Origin: JAAYDS01 sp039680625
GTDB lineage: Bacteria; Chloroflexota; Anaerolineae; UBA1429
Direction of reading: 5' to 3'
NCBI GenBank assembly: GCA_039680625.1
Contig: JBDKSN010000105.1
Location: forward strand, 1 to 6,268
DNA: 6,268 nt
The notes under the pieces were generated by a model that made no database searches, had not been told where the DNA came from, and saw only the letters and a program-made list of their open reading frames with translations. The position numbers and the translations under genes are program-made. Shown here one piece after another: positions 1-5,633 of the stretch. How positions within the stretch are numbered: position 1 is the stretch's first letter; the number at the start of each line of letters is the position of its first letter.

Positions 1-2
1 GC

Positions 3-89
3 AAGCCGCCCCCAGAAGAGCCGGTGGCCGAGGCAGTGGCCGAGTCGGCCGAGCCTGTCGCGACGAGCGATCCCCCGGGCGACGCCTAA
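3..89 (+). CDS. C-terminal tail of an unidentified protein (5' end outside window)
   Basis: Frame 3 runs open from the window edge to a TAA at 87-89 and gives 28 residues rich in Pro, Glu, Ala and Val, beginning KPPPEEPVAEAVAESAEP. This looks like the acidic, disordered C-terminal tail of a larger protein. The third codon positions are mostly G or C, as in the genes nearby. A strong terminator in the same direction starts 21 bp after the stop, which supports a real plus-strand gene ending here. The other two plus frames are also open over this short stretch (to about 102 and 110), so the frame choice rests on composition and on the terminator. No family can be recognised from the tail alone. 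Confidence 0.55.
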   Translation, partial: KPPPEEPVAEAVAESAEPVATSDPPGDA

Positions 90-110
90 GCTGCCCGCGT
101 AGAGACGAGT

Positions 111-142
111 GAGGCCCCTGCATGGTGCAGGGGCCTCGTTTT
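111..142 (+). terminator. Rho-independent terminator after the left-edge gene
   Basis: A perfect 12-bp stem (111-122 paired with 126-137) encloses a 3-nt loop and is followed by GTTTT. It reads as an intrinsic terminator for plus-strand transcription. The minus-strand side has no T-run, so it is not an obvious terminator for the peroxiredoxin gene that ends at 170, although the stem could still impede converging RNA polymerase. Confidence 0.88.
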
Positions 143-169
143 GCCTCGCTGGCTGGCCGGGTGGGGCGG

Positions 170-661
170 CTAGTGCAGCGCCGCCAAGACCTCGGCGGCG
201 TGGCCCTCGGGCTTGACCTGACGAAAGATCTTGTGCAGGCGGCCCTCTTCATCGATCACGAACGTCGAGCGGATGATCCCCTCGGTGGTGCGGCCACAGC
301 GCGTCTTGCTGCCCCAGGCGCCATACGCGCTGGCCACGGCGTGGTCGGGGTCGCTGACCAGGTAGAAGGGCAGGCCGAGCTTCAAACGGAACTTGCTGTG
401 TGACGTGGGCGAATCGGGGCTGATGCCGATGACCACCGCACCGTGAGCGGTGAACTGGGCATAGTTGTCGCGAAAGCCGCAGGCCTCGGTGGTGCAGCCG
501 GGCGTGTTATCCTTGGGATAGAAATAGACCACGACCTTCTGGCCGCGAAAGCGCGAGAGGGTGACCTCCTCGCCCGTGTCGTCCAGCAGGGTGAAATCGG
601 GGGCCAGGTCGCCCTCGTTGAGCAGAACCGTCGGTGTCGGGGCCGTTGTCGTCTCTGTCAT
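170..661 (-). CDS. bcp: Peroxiredoxin, Bcp/PrxQ type (thioredoxin-dependent peroxidase)
   Basis: This 163-residue cytosolic thiol peroxidase would reduce H2O2 and organic hydroperoxides using thioredoxin. The AhpC/TSA thioredoxin fold fills the protein: PDFTLLDDTGEEVTLS near 21-36, the strand VVVYFYPKD near 43-51, then the active site TPGCTTEACGFRD. C56 is the expected peroxidatic cysteine, C61 (five residues on) is the resolving cysteine typical of atypical 2-Cys Bcp enzymes, and R131 in the IIRSTFVID strand is the likely catalytic arginine. C122 is an extra cysteine. The length is close to the usual 150-160. The frame stays open upstream to 805, but ATG at 661 is chosen because AGGAGG (667-672) sits 5 nt before it and the promoter at 692-720 lies inside the longer frame. 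The gene appears monocistronic and is divergent from the phosphotransferase gene. Confidence 0.95.
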   Translation of the reverse strand: MTETTTAPTPTVLLNEGDLAPDFTLLDDTGEEVTLSRFRGQKVVVYFYPKDNTPGCTTEACGFRDNYAQFTAHGAVVIGISPDSPTSHSKFRLKLGLPFYLVSDPDHAVASAYGAWGSKTRCGRTTEGIIRSTFVIDEEGRLHKIFRQVKPEGHAAEVLAALH

Positions 662-691
662 GATGTCCTCCTGACTGAGCCTATTGGCCCG

Positions 692-720
692 ATCATAGCA
701 TTGTTTATCGATATTGTCAA
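692..720 (-). promoter_or_regulatory. Sigma70-type promoter of the peroxiredoxin gene
   Basis: Read on the minus strand, TTGACA (715-720) is followed by a 17-bp spacer and TATGAT (692-697). This is a perfect -35, ideal spacing and a 5/6 -10. Transcription should start near 685, giving a leader of about 25 nt that contains the AGGAGG site. The spacer holds an 8-bp palindrome TATCGATA (706-713). This AT-rich island stands out in otherwise GC-rich DNA. Confidence 0.85.
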
Positions 721-729
721 GATTATCAT

Positions 730-742
730 GCGCAGCCTGCGC
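730..742. repeat. Inverted repeat between the divergent promoters (possible operator)
   Basis: GCGCAG-C-CTGCGC is a perfect 6-bp inverted repeat with a 1-bp centre. It lies 10 bp upstream of the peroxiredoxin -35 and about 20 bp upstream of the weak plus-strand promoter candidate of the phosphotransferase gene. Its position would suit a regulator of the divergent pair, but short GC palindromes arise by chance in DNA this GC-rich. No known regulator consensus is recognised. Confidence 0.3.
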
Positions 743-761
743 TAGACCTGCACGAGTCGAT

Positions 762-791
762 TTGCGCGCCGTGGCCCGGCCGCGGTATCGT
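762..791 (+). promoter_or_regulatory. Weak candidate promoter for the phosphotransferase gene
   Basis: TTGCGC (762-767), an 18-bp spacer and TATCGT (786-791) form a poor but possible sigma70 promoter. Only 3 of 6 and 4 of 6 positions match consensus. It is reported because nothing better lies between the divergent genes on the plus strand. Confidence 0.25.
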
Positions 792-829
792 AGGCGAGAT
801 TGCACAGCCTCATCGAGGAGCCAGATCCA

Positions 830-1762
830 ATGACCACCACCGTGCCCGCAGACGCCGCTGATCCGCGCCTACCGGGCCTCCTGGCCTGGGCAGAGACCCT
901 CGTCGGCCCGTGCGCCGTGGCCGCGGGCGACACGCGCCTCGACGGCCGCTCGGCCGTGCTCAAGCTGAGCGCCGCAGCCGGGGCCGTCTATCTCAAAGTG
1001 CACACCACGCGCGAGTCTTGGGAGAACGAGGTCCACGCCACCGGCGCGTGGGCGCCCGCCTTTGCCGGGCGTGCGCCACGCCTGCTGGGGGCTGCCGATG
1101 CGCCGGCGCTGGCGCTGTTGCTGAGCGAGGTGCCGGGCACGCGGATGGAAGACACGGCGCTGACTCCCGCGCAAGAGGTCGCTGCCTGGCGCGCAGCGGG
1201 GCAGGCCCTGGCGGCCCTGCACGCCCAGGGCGTGGGGCCACACTTTGGGGCCTGTCTCCGCGATGGCCGCTCGGCCAGCGAGCCGCCCATCACCGATGCC
1301 GTCTCTTTTGTATTGGCCGATCTCGAGGCGTGGACGGGTGGCGAGCGCGCGGCGCTCTATAGCCCTGAGGAACGGCGGGTGATCGCCGCGGCGCGCGAGC
1401 GGGCGGGCGAGTTCGCCGGCGAGCCGGCCATCCCCTGCCACCGCGATTACAACCCCTACAACTGGCTGGTCGACGCGCAGGGCGCCTGGGCCGGGGTGAT
1501 CGATTTCGAGTTCGCCTGGTGGGATGTGCGCGTGGCCGAGTTCAGCCGCTATCCCGATTGGGAGAACCAAGAGCGGCCCGCGCTGGTCGAGGCGTTGTTC
1601 GAGGGCTATGGGCGGCCGTTGACCGCGCGTGAGCGGCGGCAGCTGTGGGTGAGCGAGGTGCAATACGCGGCGGCGGCGGTGGCCTGGGGCTGTGAGCATT
1701 CGTTCTTCGGGTTTGCCGCCGAGGGGCGGACGGCGCTGGCGCGGTTGAGCGCGGGGGTCTAG
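830..1762 (+). CDS. APH/choline-kinase-fold phosphotransferase, substrate unknown
   Basis: This 310-residue soluble protein has the aminoglycoside-phosphotransferase (protein-kinase-like) fold. K56 in AVYLKVH is the likely ATP-binding lysine, and a glutamate in WENEVHA (65 or 67) may pair with it. LLLSEVPGTRMED (about 97-108) fits the hinge, HRDYNPYN (H204, D206, N211) is the catalytic loop with catalytic Asp206, and VIDFEFAWWDVR carries the metal-binding D225. All key residues are present, so it should be an active small-molecule kinase. The family includes antibiotic, homoserine, choline and sugar kinases, and the sequence does not say which applies; calling it a resistance gene would not be justified. 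ATG at 830 is preferred over TTG at 800 because GAGGAG (815-820) lies 9 nt upstream. It converges on the head module. Confidence 0.88.
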   Translation: MTTTVPADAADPRLPGLLAWAETLVGPCAVAAGDTRLDGRSAVLKLSAAAGAVYLKVHTTRESWENEVHATGAWAPAFAGRAPRLLGAADAPALALLLSEVPGTRMEDTALTPAQEVAAWRAAGQALAALHAQGVGPHFGACLRDGRSASEPPITDAVSFVLADLEAWTGGERAALYSPEERRVIAAARERAGEFAGEPAIPCHRDYNPYNWLVDAQGAWAGVIDFEFAWWDVRVAEFSRYPDWENQERPALVEALFEGYGRPLTARERRQLWVSEVQYAAAAVAWGCEHSFFGFAAEGRTALARLSAGV

Positions 1763-1770
1763 GCGTGGGG

Positions 1771-1810
1771 CGCCGCGCTGGCCGCGAGGGGGGTCGAGGC
1801 CAGCACGGCG
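1771..1810. terminator. GC-rich hairpin between convergent genes
   Basis: Positions 1771-1783 pair with 1798-1810 (12 of 13 pairs, one C-A mismatch) around a 14-nt loop. The hairpin fills most of the 67-bp gap between the phosphotransferase stop (1762) and the stop of the small membrane-protein gene (1830). Neither side has a T-run, so it is not a classic intrinsic terminator, but its place between converging genes suggests a bidirectional stop or 3'-end stabiliser. Confidence 0.5.
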
Positions 1811-1829
1811 GCTAGGGTGGGTGGCCCGT

Positions 1830-2042
1830 CTAGCGCGGCTGGGCGGCCGGGCGCGCCTCGCTGAGGCACGCATCCATGCGCCCCTCGATCGCCTCCAGCT
1901 GCGCCGCCACGCGCGGTTGCGTCACCGTGCGGTCATAGCCCAGCACCGAGAGCAGCGCCAACAAGAGCGCAATCAGCACCTGGCGGATGACCTCTTGCGT
2001 GCGCGGATCTCGCCACAGATTGCGCCACCATTCGCTCACCAT
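1830..2042 (-). CDS. Small single-span membrane protein at the end of the phage head cluster
   Basis: This 70-residue protein has a charged N-terminus rich in Trp and Arg (MVSEWWRNLWRDPRTQE). One hydrophobic helix follows at about 19-35 (VIRQVLIALLLALLSVLGY), then a 35-residue C-terminal tail with a likely amphipathic helix (RVAAQLEAIEGRMDACL). There is no signal-peptidase site, so it should stay in the inner membrane. ATG at 2042 is supported by GGAGG (2052-2056) 9 nt upstream; the open frame above it overlaps the capsid gene in another frame and is a shadow. The gene lies 82 bp after the capsid stop on the same strand and is probably co-transcribed. A holin-like role or a membrane anchor for the head module is possible, but no family is recognised. 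Confidence 0.7.
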   Translation of the reverse strand: MVSEWWRNLWRDPRTQEVIRQVLIALLLALLSVLGYDRTVTQPRVAAQLEAIEGRMDACLSEARPAAQPR

Positions 2043-2077
2043 CTCGTCGTACCTCCAGCGGCACTCTCTTTCCTCGG

Positions 2078-2103
2078 CAGGGGTGGCCGCAGAGCCACCC
2101 CTG
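2078..2103 (-). other. Perfect intercistronic hairpin between capsid and membrane-protein genes
   Basis: A 10-bp perfect stem (2078-2087 with 2094-2103) encloses a 6-nt loop. It lies 21 bp past the capsid stop codon and 21 bp before the GGAGG site of the small membrane gene. No T-run follows on either strand. It could stabilise the abundant capsid mRNA or reduce read-through so that the downstream membrane protein is made at a lower level. Confidence 0.55.
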
Positions 2104-2124
2104 AGTCGAGTCCAACTACGGGCC

Positions 2125-4110
2125 TCACGAGTCGGCCACCAGCCCCTTGTACAGCGCACGATAGTCGCCGATGCCCACCGCGTACACAAAGCGCACCTTG
2201 ATGCGCAGCTCGTCGTTGGTGAACATCGCGCCGCCATCGGGGCTGTCGGCCACGAACAGCTCGGGCGCGCGCCCAAAGCGATAGCCGATGCACAGCCCGG
2301 CCAGGTCGGCGGGATCGGCCGCGGCCACCCAATCGTTGGCGTTGGTCCAATCGGGCACGGTGATCACACTGTGGTTGGCCTGCTCGATGGCGCGGGTGTT
2401 GCCCGCGCGGCCCGGCTCGAGCGCGGTGGTGAACAGGTTCACCGCCGTCTTTTGCAGCTCGATGGGCACCAGGCAATACGCCGGCTGGATGCCGAGCCGC
2501 TTGCTCGAATGAGCCTCGGCCTGCTTGAACATGGCCTGCACGGCCGCATCCCACGAGGTGGCGTCGAGTGCGGCCGAACCCACATTGCCGTGGGCCGCGC
2601 TGAACAGGTACTCTTCATCGGCCAGTTCCACGCCCGCGCCGCTGTTGGCGGTGAACAGCGCCGACACCGCGCTCGACAGCGTGCGATAGGCGGCCAGGCC
2701 CAGCCGTCGGGGGATGGCGCGCACGGCGCCCACGTCGTCGCGGTCGATCATCTCGAGCGTCAGCCCGATATAGTTGCCCTTTTTCACAAAGGCGCTCGTC
2801 TCGGCGGCGTCGTCCCAGGTCTTTTCGACATAGGGATCGCCCTCATCGACCGTGTCCAGGTCGCCAAAGCCGCCCAGCGTCAGCCAGCGCACGTCATTGA
2901 GGCTGGTGAAATCCTCCTCATAGGCGATGGGCCGCCACCAGTGCTCGCGCTGCTCATAGGCCTGCAACAGCGCCTTGTTGAGCACGTTCGCCGTCACCTG
3001 AGCCATGGTCGTGGTGGTGGCGTTGGCCAGGGTCACGCGCTCGCCGTGAAAGAGGCCGGTGCGCTCCCAATCGCCGGTGAGGCGATCGTACAGCTCGCGG
3101 ATGCCGCTCAGCCGCTCGACGTCGCGGTGAGCGGCGGTCTCGGGCAGGCCCATCAGCCGCTCAAAGGCCAGTGTGAGGCGATCGAGGCCGTCGCGCATCT
3201 GCGAGATGCGCCCCAGCCCAGCGATGCTCTCTTGGGCGCGCGCCTCGGCCCAGGCGCTCTGCAGCGCGGCGATGCGCCCGTCGATAGTGGCGCGCAAGCC
3301 GGGCGCGCGGTCGGCGGCGGCGAGGTCTTGGGCCAGCTCGGCGCGCACCACGCGGGCCAGTGGCTCGGGCAGGTGAGCGGCGCGCACCTGCGCCTCGACG
3401 TACTCGGTCAGGGGCACGAGGATGGCCGCCTCGGCGTCGAGCGCGGCGGCCGTCGGGGTGATGGTGGGCAGGGCGCCGGCCTCGTCGGCCGCGGCGGGCG
3501 CGGGCGCGGCGTGGGGCGGCTGGGCCGCCTGAAAGGGCGTGAGCGCCGCCTCGGGGGTCTCGGGGTAGAGCGAGCTAGACATGGCATACTCCTTTGGTCG
3601 AGAACTGGGTTGGATGAACCGGCCACCGGCGGCCGGGTTGACCACGATATCGACGCTGTTGACGTGGGCGATCTCGCGCACGGCGGCGGGCCCTGGCCCA
3701 CGGGCGTCGCTGCGCACGAGCCACAGGTCGGCCGAGAGGCCGAACCAGGCGGCGTCGCCACAGGCCTGGGCGAGCCGCGCCAACCACTGAGCGCCGGGCA
3801 ACAGGCCCAGGCGACCACACAGTTGGGCGCGAGGCTCATCCCACCAGGCGGCGAGCACGCGGCCGGCGAGGTCGCGCACCGAGCGGCCTCCCGGGCGCTG
3901 GGCCTCGGCGGGCAGGGCGTGGTCGACGAACACGGGCCGCCCCACAAAGAGCGGCGCCGCGCGAGCCAACGCCTCGCGGGTAAAGAGCAGCCCGTTGGCC
4001 GGGCCAGCGGCCAGCAGCACGACCTCCCACCCGGCAGAGGCTGGCTCGCCAGCGGGCCGGCGCGCGGGTGGAGCCGCGCCGAGAGACAAGAGCGTGCGTT
4101 CTAGAGACAT
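2125..4110 (-). CDS. Prohead protease - scaffold - major capsid protein fusion
   Basis: One uninterrupted 661-codon frame carries three parts. Residues 1-165 resemble phage prohead serine proteases: GLLFTREALARAAPLFVGRPVF at 40-61, then candidate catalytic H64 (VFVDH), S126 (GLSAD) and D154 (NSVDIVVNPAAGGRF). About 177-350 starts with a Pro/Ala-rich segment and continues as long charged helices (about 225-345) with coiled-coil character, like a scaffold or delta domain. About 355-661 matches HK97-fold, gpT-like major capsid proteins: LFSAAHGN near 501-508, a PAYCLVP strand near 542-548, and the C-terminal AMFTNDELRIKVRFVYAVG. Translation starts at 4110 with AAGGAGG (4116-4122) 5 nt upstream, 42 bp after the portal stop. 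The protease would mature the head by cutting off the scaffold. Most phages encode protease and capsid separately, so the fusion and its internal start at 3582 are notable. Family calls are from motif memory only. Confidence 0.85.
   Translation of the reverse strand: MSLERTLLSLGAAPPARRPAGEPASAGWEVVLLAAGPANGLLFTREALARAAPLFVGRPVFVDHALPAEAQRPGGRSVRDLAGRVLAAWWDEPRAQLCGRLGLLPGAQWLARLAQACGDAAWFGLSADLWLVRSDARGPGPAAVREIAHVNSVDIVVNPAAGGRFIQPSSRPKEYAMSSSLYPETPEAALTPFQAAQPPHAAPAPAAADEAGALPTITPTAAALDAEAAILVPLTEYVEAQVRAAHLPEPLARVVRAELAQDLAAADRAPGLRATIDGRIAALQSAWAEARAQESIAGLGRISQMRDGLDRLTLAFERLMGLPETAAHRDVERLSGIRELYDRLTGDWERTGLFHGERVTLANATTTTMAQVTANVLNKALLQAYEQREHWWRPIAYEEDFTSLNDVRWLTLGGFGDLDTVDEGDPYVEKTWDDAAETSAFVKKGNYIGLTLEMIDRDDVGAVRAIPRRLGLAAYRTLSSAVSALFTANSGAGVELADEEYLFSAAHGNVGSAALDATSWDAAVQAMFKQAEAHSSKRLGIQPAYCLVPIELQKTAVNLFTTALEPGRAGNTRAIEQANHSVITVPDWTNANDWVAAADPADLAGLCIGYRFGRAPELFVADSPDGGAMFTNDELRIKVRFVYAVGIGDYRALYKGLVADS
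3580..3594 (-). promoter_or_regulatory. Internal ribosome binding site and ATG for a separate scaffold-capsid protein
   Basis: Within the fusion gene, AAGGAG (3589-3594) lies 6 nt before an in-frame ATG (3580-3582, codon 177). The site overlaps the codons for KEYA. It falls exactly at the junction of the protease domain and the Ala/Pro-rich start of the scaffold-capsid part, where a separate capsid gene would normally begin. Initiation here would give a 485-residue protein starting MSSSLYPETPEA. The placement and strength suggest real use, so that the capsid is made in excess over the protease fusion. Confidence 0.7.
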
Positions 4111-4152
4111 CGGCCCCTCCTTGACGAGACTGCGGGCACAGCGAGGCTCGCC

Positions 4153-5250
4153 CTAGGCGGCGCTCGTCGTCGTGCCGTCTTCTTGCGCCAACACCGACTC
4201 GAACGACACCTGCACCTCGATCTCGCCCAGGCCCGCGCGTTGCGCCGCCCGGCGGATCACGTCTTCGACGATGGCCGCGAACTGCCGCTGGCGGTGCGCA
4301 AAGTGGCGCAGCGTGGCCGTGCCCATCTCGCGGGCGGTAGCGCGCGTGGCCGTGTCGCCCTCGGCCAGATAGTGCAAGGGGATGCCCGCGCCCGCAGCGA
4401 TCATCAGGCGGATCGCGCGGCCGTCGGCCTCGACCGCGTCGGCATCGATGCGCGGCTGGATGGCCTCCCAATGCTCGGCGCTGTCGGTGATGACGATCGA
4501 GCCAGAGCGCGGCGGGCGGCTGTACTGCGCGCGGCGCGCCTCGATCTGCCCGGGCAGCGGGTTGTCGACCGAGACGTGCCACAGATAGGCGCCCTTGTAG
4601 CGGTTGATGCGCACGCGATCTTCGAGCCATAGGGCATAGCGCTCGAGCCACACCACCACGGGGGCCAGGTCGCTCACCCCGCGCACCGCGCCCACGGGCC
4701 GGTTGAGGCTATAGTGCAGCATCACCGCCTCGTCAGGCGTGGCGTCGAGCGCCGCCGCGGGCCAATAGCGGCCCTCGGGCGTGTCGTCCAGCTGGTGATA
4801 GCGCAGCTCGCGCTCGCGGTCGTTGGGGTCCACCTCGATCGCATCGATCAGCAGCGCGGGCACCTCGCGCACGTACGACAGGCCATCGACCGGGTTGCGC
4901 GAGAGCACCAAGAACAGCTCGCCCGAGCGGCTCAGCTCGCGGCACCAGTCGAACACGCGCGTCTCGAGGTGGTTCAGCGGGTGCGCCCAAAAGCGCTGGG
5001 CAAAGGGGTGCCCGCGCACGGTGGCCTGGCTGCCGATGACGAAATCGGCGGTGAGGGCCAGCAGGCGCGCGGCCAGGGGGTTGGTGGCGCAGGCGGCATA
5101 GATGCGCTCCAGCTCGGCGCGCTGGGCGTGCCAGGGGCGCTCGATGGCGCCGGCCGTGCTCAGCGGGCGATAGAGCGGCTCGTCTGGCTCGGGCGCCACG
5201 GCCAGCGAGTGGCGCGTGGGCGCGGGCTTGGGTCGACGAAAGAGGGGCAT
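4153..5250 (-). CDS. Phage portal protein (short form)
   Basis: This 365-residue protein would form the dodecameric ring at one head vertex through which DNA enters and leaves. A basic, Pro-rich N-terminus is followed by a helical stretch, an alpha/beta core (CRELSRSGELFLVLSRNP near 103-120; EVPALLIDAIEVDPND near 129-144) and the hallmark NRPVGAVRGVSDLAPVVVWL near 183-202. Later come GIPLHYLAEGDTATRATAREM near 289-309 and a C-terminal helix and strand. These motifs recur in phage portals. Portals are commonly 400-550 residues, so this one is compact and probably lacks much of a barrel or crown. ATG at 5250 is chosen over the open frame to 5409 because GGAGG (5257-5261) sits 6 nt upstream. It is first in the minus-strand cluster, and no terminase gene precedes it. 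Confidence 0.87.
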   Translation of the reverse strand: MPLFRRPKPAPTRHSLAVAPEPDEPLYRPLSTAGAIERPWHAQRAELERIYAACATNPLAARLLALTADFVIGSQATVRGHPFAQRFWAHPLNHLETRVFDWCRELSRSGELFLVLSRNPVDGLSYVREVPALLIDAIEVDPNDRERELRYHQLDDTPEGRYWPAAALDATPDEAVMLHYSLNRPVGAVRGVSDLAPVVVWLERYALWLEDRVRINRYKGAYLWHVSVDNPLPGQIEARRAQYSRPPRSGSIVITDSAEHWEAIQPRIDADAVEADGRAIRLMIAAGAGIPLHYLAEGDTATRATAREMGTATLRHFAHRQRQFAAIVEDVIRRAAQRAGLGEIEVQVSFESVLAQEDGTTTSAA

Positions 5251-5370
5251 GGGCAGCCTCCGTAAGACTGAATGGGGTTCCCTTACAGAGACGGCCGAGC
5301 GAGCGAAAAGTGTGGGTGGGAGGAAACGAATGCTTGACGCCCGCGGGAGGCTACCGAGTCTCAGCCCGCC

Positions 5371-5397
5371 ACAGTGCACACATCGCGTGCTGACTGT
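5371..5397. other. Imperfect hairpin in the upstream region of the head cluster
   Basis: ACAGT (5371-5375) pairs with ACTGT (5393-5397), and GCAC (5376-5379) with GTGC (5387-5390), leaving a 2-nt bulge and a 7-nt loop. It could be an RNA structure in the portal leader or a protein-binding inverted repeat. Neither is supported beyond the pairing itself. Confidence 0.3.
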
Positions 5398-5525
5398 AAC
5401 CCTTGTCACCGATCATGACTGGTCGACTGGCTAGTGGACGTGGGCTGCTAACTGGAGAGTATACCTGTTCAGCAAACAAGCCACGAGGTGTGAGAAAGCT
5501 CCTGTGGGCGGAACATGGTTCACGT

Positions 5526-5537
5526 GTATAGGCGGTT
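5526..5537 (+). repeat. Direct repeat copy 1 upstream of the methyltransferase promoter
   Basis: GTATAGGCGGTT occurs here and again, identically, at 5592-5603. This copy ends 4 bp before the -35 element. It is a candidate operator half for a regulator of the methyltransferase gene. Confidence 0.6.
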
Positions 5538-5541
5538 GGAA

Positions 5542-5570
5542 TTGATCATCTAGCATCCTAAGGGTAGAAT
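5542..5570 (+). promoter_or_regulatory. Sigma70-type promoter of the methyltransferase gene
   Basis: TTGATC (5542-5547), a 17-bp spacer and TAGAAT (5565-5570) give 4/6 and 5/6 matches with ideal spacing. Transcription should start near 5577, giving a leader of about 57 nt before the ATG at 5634. The two 12-bp direct repeats flank it on both sides. Confidence 0.7.
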
Positions 5571-5591
5571 CACGACATGCTAATGAACCTC

Positions 5592-5603
5592 GTATAGGCG
5601 GTT
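5592..5603 (+). repeat. Direct repeat copy 2 downstream of the methyltransferase promoter
   Basis: This is the exact second copy of GTATAGGCGGTT, 66 bp from the first (start to start). It lies about 15 bp past the predicted transcription start, inside the leader. A protein bound here would block elongation, and binding both copies would enclose the promoter. Confidence 0.6.
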
Positions 5604-5633
5604 TGCAGGCACCAAATCGCTAGGAGTTGCTCA

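Larger units (their letters stand above)
5251..5633. other. Noncoding region between portal and methyltransferase genes
   Basis: This region of about 380 bp holds no convincing gene. GC falls visibly across it, from the GC-rich head module to the more AT-rich methyltransferase gene, so a recombination junction may lie here. It holds the portal gene's ribosome binding site, an imperfect hairpin at 5371-5397, the methyltransferase promoter and its two flanking repeats. A clear promoter for the head cluster was not found; TATACT on the minus strand (5458-5463) has no good -35. No tRNA or attachment site is visible. Confidence 0.7.

Noticed and set aside
662..805. Upstream extension of the peroxiredoxin frame to 805
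   Set aside because: The AGGAGG site and near-consensus promoter lie inside the extension, and the extra residues do not resemble the family.
869..1873. Long minus-strand open frame opposite the phosphotransferase gene
   Set aside because: It is an Arg/Pro/Gly-rich shadow of the GC-rich gene on the plus strand, which has clear kinase motifs.
1987..4104. A 705-codon plus-strand open frame opposite the capsid fusion
   Set aside because: Its translation is low-complexity Gly/Ala/His/Arg/Gln sequence without motifs. It mirrors the capsid frame, as is common in GC-rich DNA, and the minus strand carries recognisable domains.
3836..4651. Arg/Ala-rich minus-strand frame overlapping the portal and protease starts
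   Set aside because: It overlaps two well-supported genes in another frame, and its composition is that of a frame shadow.
5262..5286. GTAAG...CTTAC inverted repeat just upstream of the portal ribosome binding site
   Set aside because: Only 5 bp with a 15-nt loop; easily expected by chance.
5251..5409. N-terminal extension of the portal gene to 5409
   Set aside because: A good GGAGG site precedes the ATG at 5250, and the extension reads as noncoding, low-complexity sequence.
5417..5430. GACTGG direct repeat with a 2-bp gap
   Set aside because: Too short, with no other copies in a regular array and no link to a gene or promoter.
5458..5463. TATACT on the minus strand as a -10 for the head cluster
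   Set aside because: No acceptable -35 lies at 16-18 bp, and it would leave a leader of about 200 nt; not enough to call a promoter.
5577..5597. Six-codon open frame MLMNLV starting at the predicted methyltransferase transcription start
   Set aside because: It has no ribosome binding site and is far too short to stand out from chance, though it overlaps the second repeat and would be leaderless if real.
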